Below are positions 56,398 to 64,000 of a stretch of DNA of 64,000 nucleotides, piece by piece. The notes beneath the pieces were generated by a model, which was given only the letters and a program-made list of their open reading frames with translations, searched no databases and had not been told where the DNA came from. Position 1 is the stretch's first letter, and each line of letters starts with the position of its first letter. A program made the translations under genes and the position numbers. The stretch comes from Streptomyces ortus (GTDB lineage: Bacteria > Actinomycetota > Actinomycetes > Streptomycetales > Streptomycetaceae): positions 573,910-637,909 of the forward strand of contig NZ_JAIFZO010000001.1 of assembly GCF_026341275.1 (NCBI RefSeq), in the 5' to 3' direction.

Positions 56398-57168
56398 ATG
56401 GACCAGGTCTTCAAGGCGCTGGCCGACGGGACGCGCAGACGCCTGCTCGACAGGCTGCACGAGCACGGCGGACAGACGCTGGGAGAGCTCTGCGAGCACA
56501 TCGACATGACCCGCCAGTCGGTGACCCAGCACCTGTCCGTACTGGAGGCGGCCAACCTGGTCAGCACGGTGCGGCGGGGCCGGGAAAAGCTGCACTACCT
56601 CAATCCCGTACCGCTCCACGAGATCCAGGAGCGGTGGATCGACAAATTCGAGCGTCCGCGCCTTCGCGCGCTGAGCGCACTCAAGCGACGAGCCGAGGAA
56701 GCCATGACCGACAAGCCGACATTCGTGTACGTCACCTACATCGCCAGTACGCCGGAGAAGGTCTGGGACGCGCTCACCGACGCCGATCTCACCGCCACCT
56801 ACTGGGGCCACAGCAACGTCTCCGAGGACTGGCTCCCCGGCTCCCGATGGGAGCACCGGCGTACGGACGGAACCGGCGTCGCCGACGTCGTCGGCACCGT
56901 CGTGGAGAGCGAGCGGCCCACCCGCCTGGTGGCCACCTGGGCCTCGCCCGAGGAGGAGGGGCAGGAGGACAAGCACTCCAGGGTCACGTACGACATCCGG
57001 CCGCACGGTGACATCGTCCGGCTCACCGTCACCCACGAGGACCTGGCCGACGAGACCGCGGTCCAGCAGGTCTCCCTCGGCTGGCCGGCGGTGCTGGCCA
57101 ATCTGAAGTCGCTGCTGGAAACCGGAAAGCCGCTGCCGCAGGAGCCGTGGCTGGTGCCCGAGCACTGA
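56398..57168 (+). CDS. ArsR-family regulator fused to an SRPBCC (AHSA1) domain
   Basis: A 256-residue two-domain protein. Residues 1-90 are a winged helix: DQVFKALADGTRRRLLDRLH, LGELCEHIDMTRQSVTQHLS and VLEAANLVSTVRRGREKLHY. No metal-binding CxC is visible, so it is not a classical metal sensor. Residues about 105-250 form an AHSA1-type hydrophobic-ligand fold (VYVTYIASTPEKVWDALTDA, LPGSRWEHRRTDGTG, TVTHEDLADETAVQQVSLGW). These two domains are usually separate adjacent genes; here they are one protein, suggesting direct ligand sensing. ATG 56398 fits homologues. GTG 56338 would be a leaderless start. It likely represses its own promoter. Confidence 0.85.
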   Translation: MDQVFKALADGTRRRLLDRLHEHGGQTLGELCEHIDMTRQSVTQHLSVLEAANLVSTVRRGREKLHYLNPVPLHEIQERWIDKFERPRLRALSALKRRAEEAMTDKPTFVYVTYIASTPEKVWDALTDADLTATYWGHSNVSEDWLPGSRWEHRRTDGTGVADVVGTVVESERPTRLVATWASPEEEGQEDKHSRVTYDIRPHGDIVRLTVTHEDLADETAVQQVSLGWPAVLANLKSLLETGKPLPQEPWLVPEH

Positions 57169-57261
57169 GCTCGGAGGGCTGGGTGAGGGCCGCGCGTCGG
57201 CCGGTCCACGGCGCCGCGCACGCGGACCGGCCGGCCGTCCTCCATCCGCAGGCCACCCGGC

Positions 57262-57289
57262 CAATCCACGCACGTCGCAGCTTCGGAAT
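57262..57289 (+). promoter_or_regulatory. Possible SigK-type promoter of the lipid-methylation operon
   Basis: CAATCC (57262-57267) and CGGAAT (57284-57289) are 16 bp apart, 42 bp before the first ATG. Mycobacterial SigK promoters read about CCATCC and CCGAATC. The likeness is partial, but the sigK-rskA pair at the end of this locus makes it worth noting. Confidence 0.3.
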
Positions 57290-57331
57290 ACCCACGACGA
57301 CTCCGAGTGGAGACGGCTGGGAGGAAGCACG

Positions 57332-58663
57332 ATGGCAGCAGCGTCACAGGACGCCACGGCGGGGGACGGGGAGGGCATAGCCGGGCGGACCAGGCGCACG
57401 GCGGTCGTCGGCTCGGGGGTCGCCGGACTCACCGCCGCGTACATCCTCGGACGTACGCACCCGGTGTCCCTGTACGAGGCGGACGAGCGGCTCGGCGGAC
57501 ACGCGCACACCCATGAGCTGACCTCGTCGGACGGCCGGTCACGCCGCGTCGACTCCGGCTTCATCGTGCACAACCGCCGCACCTATCCGCACCTGCTCCG
57601 GCTCTTCACGGAACTCGGCGTCGCCACGCAGGAGTCGGAGATGAGCATGTCCGTACGCTGCGACGGCTGCGGCCTCGAATACGCGGGCGCGCGCGGCCCC
57701 GCGGGACTCCTCGCCCAGCCCCGGAACGCCCTGCGGGGCCCGTACCTGCGCATGCTCGCCGAGGTGCCGCGCTTCCACCGCGCCGCGCGCCGGCTGCTGG
57801 CCCGGGCGGACGCGGGCACCGGCGGAGAGGACGACACCCTCACTCTGGGTGAGTTCCTGGCCCGCCGCCGCTTCTCCGCCTACTTCGTCGCCCACTTCAT
57901 GACCCCCATGGTGTCGGCGGTGTGGTCCTGTGACGCCGAGACGGCCCAGCGCTATCCGGCCGCGTACCTGTTCCGGTTCCTGGCCAACCACGGAATGCTG
58001 TCGATCGGCGACTCGCCGGCCTGGCGCACCGTGACCGGCGGCTCGCGCGCATACGTCGACCGGGTCGCCGAACACATCGACGCGGTGCACACCTCGACCC
58101 CGGTCCGCGCGGTCCGCCGGTACCACGACCGCGTCGAGATCACCGCCGAGGACGGCACCACCGGCATGTACGACTCGGTGGTGCTGGCCGTCCACCCCGA
58201 CCAGGCCCTGCGGCTGCTGGCCGACCCCACCCGGCAGGAGAAGGACGTGCTCGGCGCGTTCCGCTACTCCCGCAACACCACCCTCCTGCACACCGACACC
58301 TCACCCCTGCCGCGCGCCCGTGGGGCACGCGCCTCCTGGAACTACCTGATGCCGTCGTGTGCCGCGGGCGCCGACCGGGTCCGGGTCAGCTACGACATGA
58401 GCCGCCTCCAGCGCCTCGACGCACCCGAGACCTACGTCGTCACCCTGGGCGGTCTCGACCGCGTCGACCCGGACCAGGTCCTGGCCCGCATGGTGTACGA
58501 ACACCCCGTCTACACCCCCGAGTCGGTGGCCGCCCAGCGGCTGCTCCCCACGCTGAACACCGCCGTCACCGCCTACGCGGGCGCCTACCACGGCTGGGGC
58601 TTCCACGAGGACGGCTGCCGTTCCGGCGTGACGGCGGCGGAGGCACTGGGGGTGACATGGTGA
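57332..58663 (+). CDS. FAD-dependent oxidoreductase (Rv0449c-like)
   Basis: A 443-residue flavoprotein opening with a Rossmann motif, AVVGSGVAGLTAAYILGR and SLYEADERLGGHAHTHEL, and closing with a substrate region AYHGWGFHEDGCRSGVTAAEA. It resembles Rv0449c of M. tuberculosis. That enzyme is reported to reduce the 10-methylene fatty acid made by the methyltransferase UfaA1 to the 10-methyl product (tuberculostearate). GGGAGG precedes ATG 57332. It is the first of five genes whose ends overlap, so the operon is tightly coupled. By analogy with furan-fatty-acid pathways it could also act as a desaturase. Confidence 0.88.
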   Translation: MAAASQDATAGDGEGIAGRTRRTAVVGSGVAGLTAAYILGRTHPVSLYEADERLGGHAHTHELTSSDGRSRRVDSGFIVHNRRTYPHLLRLFTELGVATQESEMSMSVRCDGCGLEYAGARGPAGLLAQPRNALRGPYLRMLAEVPRFHRAARRLLARADAGTGGEDDTLTLGEFLARRRFSAYFVAHFMTPMVSAVWSCDAETAQRYPAAYLFRFLANHGMLSIGDSPAWRTVTGGSRAYVDRVAEHIDAVHTSTPVRAVRRYHDRVEITAEDGTTGMYDSVVLAVHPDQALRLLADPTRQEKDVLGAFRYSRNTTLLHTDTSPLPRARGARASWNYLMPSCAAGADRVRVSYDMSRLQRLDAPETYVVTLGGLDRVDPDQVLARMVYEHPVYTPESVAAQRLLPTLNTAVTAYAGAYHGWGFHEDGCRSGVTAAEALGVTW

Positions 58664-59445
58664 GCCCCGCACCCGCCTCCCGACCCGGTACCGGCCCGTC
58701 CGCGCCCCGCCCGGGCACGGTCACGCCCGCCCTCTACCCGTGCACGGTCACCCATGTCCGTACGTCCCCGACCCGGTACTCCCTGCGCCACCGCACCTAC
58801 CTGTGGCTCATCGACCCCGACCGGCCGCCCGAACTGCCCTGGTACGTCCGCCCGTTGGCCAGGTTCGACGCCCGCGACCACTTCGGTGGCGGCGCGCCGA
58901 CGATCCGCGCGGGCCTGGACCGCTTCCTCGCCTCGCAAGGTGTCCATCTCGCCGGCGGCCCCGTGGTGATGCTCGCCCACGCCCGCGTCCTGGGCCATGT
59001 CTTCAACCCGCTCAGCCTCTACTGGTGCCACGACCCCGAGGGCGAACTGCGCTGTGTCGTCGCCGAGGTCCACAACACCTACGGGGAGCGGCACAGCTAT
59101 CTGCTGACCCCGGACGAGGCCGGCGTGGCGCGCACCGACAAGGAGTTCTACGTCTCGCCGTTCTTCCCCGTCGACGGCGCCTACCGCATGCGCCTGCCCG
59201 CGCCGGACGGCCGCCTCGACCTGAGCGTGCGGCTGGAGCGCGAGGGCGGCCGGCCCTTCACCGCGACCGTCCACGGCACCCGCCGCCCCGCCACCCGGGG
59301 CGCGCTGGTGCGCGAGGCCCTGCGCCACCCGTGGTCCACCGCGGCCGTCTCGGCCGCCATCCGCGTCCACGGCATACGCCTTTTCCTGCGGGGACTGCCC
59401 GTCCAGCCCCGCCCGCGACACCGATCACAGGAGAGTGCCGAATGA
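58657..59445 (+). CDS. DUF1365 protein
   Basis: A 262-residue protein of the DUF1365 family: ALYPCTVTHVRTSPTRYSLR, TYLWLIDPDRPPELPWYVRP, VVMLAHARVLGHVFNPLSLY with WCHDPEGELRCVVAEVHNTY, and KEFYVSPFFPVDGAYRMRLP. The family is nearly always beside a CFA-type methyltransferase and an FAD oxidoreductase, but its reaction is unknown. Rv0448c is the mycobacterial counterpart. The ATG overlaps the previous stop by 7 bp. GTG 58660 would give the standard 4-bp overlap. A Pro/Ala/Gly head of 20 residues precedes the conserved part. Confidence 0.88.
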   Translation: MVSPAPASRPGTGPSAPRPGTVTPALYPCTVTHVRTSPTRYSLRHRTYLWLIDPDRPPELPWYVRPLARFDARDHFGGGAPTIRAGLDRFLASQGVHLAGGPVVMLAHARVLGHVFNPLSLYWCHDPEGELRCVVAEVHNTYGERHSYLLTPDEAGVARTDKEFYVSPFFPVDGAYRMRLPAPDGRLDLSVRLEREGGRPFTATVHGTRRPATRGALVREALRHPWSTAAVSAAIRVHGIRLFLRGLPVQPRPRHRSQESAE

Positions 59446-60710
59446 GGACAGCGGAGCCCGGCTCCATCGCCGGACGGCGGATGGACGTGAACCCCGAGCT
59501 CTGGCCGGACGTGGCCGACCGGCCGGGCGCCTCGCGCGCCCGGACCGCTGTCACCCGGGCCCTGGTGCGCAGAGCGCTCGAACGGCTGCCGCTGCGCGTC
59601 CGGTTCCCCGACGGGACCCAGTTCGGCGCGGGCGGACCCCTCGTCGAGATCCACGACCCGGAGGCGTTCCACCGCCGCATCGGCACCCAGGGACTGATCG
59701 GCTTCGGCGAGTCCTACATGGCGGGGGAGTGGGACGCCCCCGACCTGGTCGCCGCGCTCACCGTGCTGGCCGGCAGCCTGCCGGAGCTGATCCCGGCACC
59801 GCTGCAGCGACTGCGCGGACTGTGGGCACCGAAGCAGCCGGGCGCCCAGCGCAACACACCCGGCGGCGCCCGCGACAACATCAGCCGCCACTACGACCTG
59901 TCCAACGACCTGTTCGCCCTCTTCCTCGACGACACCCTCAGCTACTCGGCGGCCCTCTTCCGGGGCTTCCCCGCCACCTGGCCGCTCCTCGCCACCGCAC
60001 AGCACCGCAAGATCGACCGGCTGCTCGACCTGGCCGAGGTGGGCGAGGGCACCCGGCTCCTGGAGATCGGCACCGGCTGGGGCGAACTCGCCCTGCGCGC
60101 CGCCGCCCGCGGAGCCCACGTCACCTCCCTCACCCTCTCCCACGAACAGCGCGACCTGGCCCGCGAGCGCGTCCGCGAGGCAGGCCACGCCGACCGGGTG
60201 TCGATCGAACTGTGCGACTACCGCGAGGCCACGGGAACGTACGACGCCGTGGTGAGCGTCGAGATGGTCGAGGCGGTCGGCGTCGAGTTCTGGCCCGTCT
60301 ACTTCCGTACGATCGACGCCCGCCTCGCCCCCGGAGGGCGCGCCGCCCTGCAGGCCATCACCATGCCGCACGAGCGGATGCTGGCCGCCCGCCACACCTT
60401 CACCTGGATCCAGAAGTACATCTTCCCCGGCGGCCAACTGCCCTCCGTGGAAGCGGTGGAGGAGACCGTCCGCGACCACACGCGGCTGGCGGTCACCCGC
60501 CGCGACGCCCACGGAGCGCACTACGCGGAGACCCTCCGGCTGTGGCGCGAACGCTTCACCGACCGCGCGGACGAGGTCGACGCCCTCGGCTTCGACGAGA
60601 CCTTCCGCCGGATGTGGACCTTCTACCTGTCCTACTCGGAAGCCGGATTCCGCTCCGGCTACCTCGACGTCCAGCACTACCTGTTCACGAAGGAGAGCAC
60701 GTCTCGATGA
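59442..60710 (+). CDS. CFA-synthase-like fatty-acyl methyltransferase, first copy
   Basis: A 422-residue SAM-dependent enzyme acting on unsaturated acyl chains of phospholipids. An N-terminal domain (about 1-125) has FGAGGPLVEIHDPEAFHRRI and GLIGFGESYMAGEWDAPDLV. The methyltransferase core (about 135-400) has NISRHYDLSNDLFALFLDDT, LEIGTGWGELALRAAARGA for SAM, VSVEMVEAVGVEFWPVYF and TFTWIQKYIFPGGQLPS. EAVG instead of EHVG is the form I associate with the UfaA1-type branch that makes methylene or methyl branches rather than cyclopropane rings. ATG 59442 overlaps the previous stop and has AGGAG upstream. Confidence 0.9.
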   Translation: MRTAEPGSIAGRRMDVNPELWPDVADRPGASRARTAVTRALVRRALERLPLRVRFPDGTQFGAGGPLVEIHDPEAFHRRIGTQGLIGFGESYMAGEWDAPDLVAALTVLAGSLPELIPAPLQRLRGLWAPKQPGAQRNTPGGARDNISRHYDLSNDLFALFLDDTLSYSAALFRGFPATWPLLATAQHRKIDRLLDLAEVGEGTRLLEIGTGWGELALRAAARGAHVTSLTLSHEQRDLARERVREAGHADRVSIELCDYREATGTYDAVVSVEMVEAVGVEFWPVYFRTIDARLAPGGRAALQAITMPHERMLAARHTFTWIQKYIFPGGQLPSVEAVEETVRDHTRLAVTRRDAHGAHYAETLRLWRERFTDRADEVDALGFDETFRRMWTFYLSYSEAGFRSGYLDVQHYLFTKESTSR

Positions 60711-62017
60711 GTACCGCCCGCCCCGAACGGACCGGGGCCGCCCACCGGCTCGCCGCGCTGGCCGAGGACGCGCTCGGCGGCCGTCTCCCGGTCCGGCTGC
60801 GCGCCTGGGACGGCAGCGAGACCGGCCCCGCCGGCGCCCCCGTGGTCGTCGTACGCTCCCGGCGCGCCCTGCGCAGACTGCTGTGGCAGCCCGGCGAACT
60901 GGGCCTGGCCCAGGCCTACGTCACCGGCGAACTCGACATCGAGGGCGACCTCGCACAGGGGCTGCGGGCCATGTGGGGAGCCGTACGCGAACGGGGCGCG
61001 CACCCTCCCCGATTCGGCCCGGCCGACCGTGTCAGGGCGGCCGGAACCGCCCTGCGGCTGGGTGCCGTCGGCCCGCGCCCCGCCACCCCCGCCTCCCAGG
61101 CACGCCTGCGGGGCGGACTGCACAGCAAGGCCCGCGACCGGGCCGCCATCAGCCACCACTACGACCTGTCGAACGACTTCTACCGGCTGCTGCTCGACGA
61201 GACCATGGCGTACTCGTGCGGCTACTGGGCCGGCGACGAGGCCGGCTTCACCGACGCCGACGCCCAGCGGGCCAAACTGGAGCTGATCTGCCGCAAGCTG
61301 GATCTCGTCCCGGGCGCCCGGCTGCTCGACATCGGCTGCGGCTGGGGCTCCCTCACGCTGTACGCCGCCGAACAGCACAAGGCGCAGGTCACCGCCGTCA
61401 CCCTGGCCCGCGAACAGGCCGCGTACATCCGGGAGCAGGTCCGCGAGCGCGGTCTGGAGCACCAGGTCGACGTCGTGTGCCAGGACTACCGCGACATCAC
61501 GGGCGGCGCCTACGACGCGGTCGCCACGGTCGAGATGGGCGAGCACGTGGGAGACGCCGAGTACCCGGCGTTCGCCGCCGCCCTGCACCGCATGGTCCGA
61601 CCGCGCGGCCGTGTCCTCGTCCAGCAGATGTCACGCGGCGGCAACGCCCCGGGCGGCGGCGAGTTCATCGAGGCGTACATCGCGCCCGACATGCACATGC
61701 GGCCCATGGGACAGACGGTCGGCCTGCTGGAAGCCGCCGGTCTCGAAGTGCGGTCCGTGGAGTCGATGCGCGAGCACTACGTCCGCACGATCGAGGGCTG
61801 GCACCGCACACTTGAGGACCACTGGGAGGAATTCGTCCACCTCGTCGGCCGCGAGACCGCCCGGGTGTGGCGGCTCTACCTGGTCGGCGGCGCCCTCGCC
61901 TTCGAGGAGGGGCGCATGGGCGTCGACCAGATCCTCAGCACCCGCCCCGCGCCGGGCGGCGACAGCGGAATGCCGCCCTCGCAGCGCTCCTGGTACACCG
62001 CCCTGGACGCACGGTGA
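60707..62017 (+). CDS. CFA-synthase-like fatty-acyl methyltransferase, second copy
   Basis: A 436-residue paralogue in tandem with the first. The N-terminal domain has VVVVRSRRALRRLLWQPGEL and AQAYVTGELDIEGDLAQGL. The core has AISHHYDLSNDFYRLLLDET, MAYSCGYWAGDE, LDIGCGWGSLTLYAAEQHKA, a VEMGEHVGDAEYPAF segment with the EHVG form of classical cyclopropane synthases, and IAPDMHMRPMGQTVGLLEAA. The first copy has EAVG at that place, so the two probably make different modifications. The ATG overlaps the first copy's stop by 4 bp and the 3' end overlaps the DUF1295 start, so both enzymes are made together. Confidence 0.9.
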   Translation: MSTARPERTGAAHRLAALAEDALGGRLPVRLRAWDGSETGPAGAPVVVVRSRRALRRLLWQPGELGLAQAYVTGELDIEGDLAQGLRAMWGAVRERGAHPPRFGPADRVRAAGTALRLGAVGPRPATPASQARLRGGLHSKARDRAAISHHYDLSNDFYRLLLDETMAYSCGYWAGDEAGFTDADAQRAKLELICRKLDLVPGARLLDIGCGWGSLTLYAAEQHKAQVTAVTLAREQAAYIREQVRERGLEHQVDVVCQDYRDITGGAYDAVATVEMGEHVGDAEYPAFAAALHRMVRPRGRVLVQQMSRGGNAPGGGEFIEAYIAPDMHMRPMGQTVGLLEAAGLEVRSVESMREHYVRTIEGWHRTLEDHWEEFVHLVGRETARVWRLYLVGGALAFEEGRMGVDQILSTRPAPGGDSGMPPSQRSWYTALDAR

Positions 62018-62820
62018 ACGGCTTCCCCTGGGCGGCCTTCGCCCAGAACCTCGCCTACGCGGCCGGCGCCGCGCTGACCGTCATGCTCGTCACCTTCGCC
62101 GTCGCCGTCCGCAAGGGCCTGCACCGCGTGGTGGACGTGGCCTGGGGGCTCGGCTTCACCGCCGTCGCCCTCGTGTCGTTCCTCGCGTCCGCCGGAGAGG
62201 GCGACGAGGGGCGACGCCTGCTGGTCACCGCACTGACCGCGGTGTGGGGGCTGCGCCTTGCCGGGCACATCGCCTGGCGCGGCCGTGGCCACGGCGAGGA
62301 TCCGCGCTACGACGCGATGCTCGCCAAGGCCCCCGGCAGCCGGAACCTCTACGCGCTGCGCATGGTCTACCTGTTGCAGGGCGCCCTGGTCTGGCTGGTG
62401 TCGCTGCCGGTCCAGGCCGCGCAGTACGTGTCCGGCCCCCTCAGCGGACTCGTGTGGGCCGGGGTCGTCCTGTGGGCGGTCGGGATGTTCTTCGAGACGG
62501 TCGGGGACTTCCAGCTCGCCCGCTTCAAGGCGGACCCCGTGAACCGGGGCCGGATCATGGACCGCGGCCTGTGGAGCTGGACCCGGCACCCCAACTACTT
62601 CGGCGACTTCTGTGTCTGGTGGGGACTGTTCCTGCTGGCCTGCGACTCCGGGGCGGCCGTCGTGGTGTCCGTGCTGTCCCCCCTCGTGATGAGCTTCCTG
62701 CTCATCAACGGCAGCGGGAAGCCGATGCTGGAGCGGCACATGGCCGAGCGGCCGGGATTCGCCGAGTACCGGGCGAGGACCAGCGGGTTCTTCCCGCGCC
62801 CGCCGAAGCGGCGCGGCTGA
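62014..62820 (+). CDS. DUF1295 membrane protein (steroid-reductase-like fold)
   Basis: A 268-residue protein with about six or seven membrane helices: LAYAAGAALTVMLVTFAVAV, VVDVAWGLGFTAVALVSFLA, a loop RGHGEDPRYDAMLAKAPGSR, then RGLWSWTRHPNYFGDFCVWW, the NADPH-binding signature shared with isoprenylcysteine methyltransferases and 5-alpha-reductases, and a terminal FAEYRARTSGFFPRPPK. Rv0446c is the mycobacterial counterpart. It may reduce a double bond or methylate a membrane lipid. GTG 62014 overlaps the preceding stop by 4 bp. It is the last gene of the operon, followed by a strong hairpin. Confidence 0.88.
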   Translation: MNGFPWAAFAQNLAYAAGAALTVMLVTFAVAVRKGLHRVVDVAWGLGFTAVALVSFLASAGEGDEGRRLLVTALTAVWGLRLAGHIAWRGRGHGEDPRYDAMLAKAPGSRNLYALRMVYLLQGALVWLVSLPVQAAQYVSGPLSGLVWAGVVLWAVGMFFETVGDFQLARFKADPVNRGRIMDRGLWSWTRHPNYFGDFCVWWGLFLLACDSGAAVVVSVLSPLVMSFLLINGSGKPMLERHMAERPGFAEYRARTSGFFPRPPKRRG

Positions 62821-62847
62821 CGTCCAGCGGCCGGCCCACCCACAACT

Positions 62848-62891
62848 GACTGTGCCGTTCCCTCCCCCGCCGGGGAGAGAACGGCACAGTC
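62848..62891. terminator. Bidirectional terminator between the lipid operon and rskA
   Basis: GACTGTGCCGTTC (62848-62860) pairs perfectly with GAACGGCACAGTC (62879-62891), 13 bp. The 18-base loop itself pairs as CCCC with GGGG. It ends both the lipid operon and the convergent sigK-rskA transcript. Confidence 0.75.
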
Positions 62892-62899
62892 GGTCCGGG

Positions 62900-63652
62900 T
62901 CAGGCAGGGAACGTCATCAGGGCGACGGGATCAGAGGTCGGCTCGGCCGAGCCGCCGGCCGGTTCGACGGTGATTCCCATACCGGAGGCCTTGTCCACGG
63001 CCCCCTCCAGCAGGACCGCCTCGGCCGTGCGGTGGGAGTCCATCAGCCCGGCGGACCGCATGGTGCCCCCGTCGTTGAACCACAGCTGGTAGACCTTGCC
63101 GCTCGGCGGGGCCGCCATGCCCGAGGCGATGAAGACCGCCTCGTCACGGCTCTTGGAGACCACGACCGTGCCGCGGGCCCCGTCCGCCAGTTCGGCGCTG
63201 CTCGTCCTCGCGTCGGAGGCGGCCAGCACCGACGCGATCGCGTCCGTACGCCGCTCCGACTGCCGTGCCTGCTCGTTCGCGTCCTGCGCCCGGTCGTACT
63301 GCCACACGGTCGTGCCGCCGAACGCGGCCACCCCGGCCAGACAGGCCGCGAGCGCCCACCGGGACAGCCGGCGCGCCCGGGTGCCGTCGCCGGTGGACCG
63401 GGCCAGGGGTGCGACGCGCGGGCCGTCCTGGCGGACCGTCGTGATCCGCCGCATGACCCGGCTCTTGAGCGCGGCCGGCGGGGAGGCGGAGACCGCCAGA
63501 CCGAGCCGGGCCGCGGTCTCGCGCAGTTCGAGCGCCTCCTGCGCGCAGGCCTCGCAGTCCGCGGCGTGCCGTTCGAAGGCGCCCCGCTCCTCGTCGGAGA
63601 GCGCGTGCAGCGCGTACGCGCCCGTCATCGTGTGCAGGTCGGCCGTGCTCAC
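62900..63652 (-). CDS. rskA: Anti-sigma-K factor (RskA-like, zinc-finger ZAS type)
   Basis: A 250-residue single-pass membrane anti-sigma factor. The cytosolic N-terminus has the ZAS pattern: TGAYALHALSDEERGAFERH followed by C-E-A-C within ADCEACAQEALELR. One helix (ALAACLAGVAAFGGTTVW, about 98-115) crosses the membrane. The outer part (about 150-250) is the RskA beta domain with VVVSKSRDEAVFIASGMAAP, YQLWFNDGGTMRSAGLM and a hydrophobic end. The GTG overlaps the sigK stop by 4 bp, so sigma and anti-sigma factor are made in step. Release is expected by regulated proteolysis after an envelope or redox signal. Confidence 0.88.
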   Translation of the reverse strand: MSTADLHTMTGAYALHALSDEERGAFERHAADCEACAQEALELRETAARLGLAVSASPPAALKSRVMRRITTVRQDGPRVAPLARSTGDGTRARRLSRWALAACLAGVAAFGGTTVWQYDRAQDANEQARQSERRTDAIASVLAASDARTSSAELADGARGTVVVSKSRDEAVFIASGMAAPPSGKVYQLWFNDGGTMRSAGLMDSHRTAEAVLLEGAVDKASGMGITVEPAGGSAEPTSDPVALMTFPA

Positions 63653-64000
63653 GCGGTCACCCCCAGGCAGTCACGCAGGCGGATGAGACCGTCGCGCAGC
63701 CGGGTCTTGACCGTGCCGAGCGGCAGGGCCAGCGACTCGGCCACCTCGCGGTACGTCATGCCGCGGTAGTACGCGAGCGTCACCGACTGACGCTGCAGTT
63801 CCGTGAGTGTGCGCAGACAGCGTCGAACCTGTTCGCGTTCCAGCCGGGCTTCCACCTGTTCCGTCACCTCGTCGTACTCGGGGGCGTGGTCGAGCAGGGC
63901 CGCCCTGTGCTCACGTGCGGCGGAGGCCTCGACCGAGCGGACCCGGTCGACGGCACGCTGGTGGGCGAGTGTGAGCACCCAATTGATCACCGAACCGCGT
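63649..64000 (-). CDS. sigK: ECF sigma factor SigK-like (5' end cut by window edge)
   Basis: The last about 117 residues of an ECF sigma factor read in from the right edge. It enters within region 2 at SVINWVLTLAHQRAVDRVRS, the SigK-type variant of the usual sequence. After a linker, region 4 follows: RTLTELQRQSVTLAYYRGMT, YREVAESLALPLGTVKTRLR and DGLIRLRDCLG, the -35-recognising helix-turn-helix. Its stop overlaps the rskA start. In mycobacteria SigK controls the homologue of the adjacent lipid operon as well as its own gene. Confidence 0.88.
   Translation of the reverse strand, partial: RGSVINWVLTLAHQRAVDRVRSVEASAAREHRAALLDHAPEYDEVTEQVEARLEREQVRRCLRTLTELQRQSVTLAYYRGMTYREVAESLALPLGTVKTRLRDGLIRLRDCLGVTA

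Noticed and set aside
1-64000. tRNA, rRNA, riboswitch or insertion-sequence signatures
   Set aside because: No cloverleaf TPsiC-like motif, rRNA segment, known riboswitch core, transposase or flanking inverted repeats with target duplications were noticed on reading. A covariance-model search would be needed to exclude small structured RNAs.

Overview
The window is a 64 kb piece of a high-GC actinomycete chromosome, almost certainly Streptomyces. The evidence is codons ending in G or C, frequent GTG and TTG starts, ATGA/GTGA operon overlaps, a long chaplin with a sortase signal, an NsdA-type developmental regulator, an orphan DUF397 gene, Tat-exported glycosidases and the streptomycete interspersed repeat built on GCAGTTCCCCGCGCCCCT. 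No rRNA, tRNA, CRISPR array or complete insertion sequence was seen. Both edges cut genes: an ATP-grasp gene on the left and an ECF sigma factor on the right.

Left part (1-11.5 kb): a partial ATP-grasp gene, a strong orphan LacI-type promoter, a secreted GH43-like enzyme with an AbfB domain, a Cys-rich copper-binding protein, an acyl-CoA dehydrogenase behind a perfect KstR-type box, a 5'-truncated MpaB-family oxygenase, a Ser/Thr kinase with tetratricopeptide repeats, a CrtI-like oxidoreductase and a Tat-exported serine hydrolase.

11.6-26.6 kb: a lipid, steroid-like or aromatic catabolic district. It holds a nitronate monooxygenase, four adenylate-forming ligases (two FadD, PaaK, one FadD19-like), an enoyl-CoA hydratase, a tandem-DUF35 protein and two thiolase-fold proteins, interrupted by a membrane sulfatase and a small membrane-anchored protein. 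Candidate operators are a PaaR-like palindrome before paaK and a CTGAC-N5-(G/A)TCAG motif before two separate transcription units.

26.6-33.8 kb: DUF397, a decayed ACT-domain gene, a large LuxR/AAA regulator with a long insertion, a conserved small protein and a GH95 alpha-L-fucosidase. 33.8-41.0 kb: an iron-box-controlled NIS siderophore locus (ATP-grasp, NIS synthetase, NIS synthetase, PLP decarboxylase; divergent FhuF-type reductase) collinear with vibrioferrin pvsA-B-D-E but lacking the exporter. A 21-bp tandem repeat is embedded in one synthetase.

41-56 kb: envelope and development genes: a peptidoglycan amidase, an APH-type kinase, the NsdA-like regulator, a PAS-PP2C phosphatase, a PI-PLC remnant, a baeRF protein, a Tap-like peptidase, a chaplin with a BldN-like promoter, an acyltransferase, two GNATs and a GlsB/YeaQ protein. 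56.3-64 kb: an ArsR-SRPBCC fusion, then a five-gene translationally coupled lipid-methylation operon (FAD oxidoreductase, DUF1365, two CFA-type methyltransferases, DUF1295). That operon converges on rskA-sigK and reproduces the Mycobacterium Rv0449c-Rv0444c set with a different layout.
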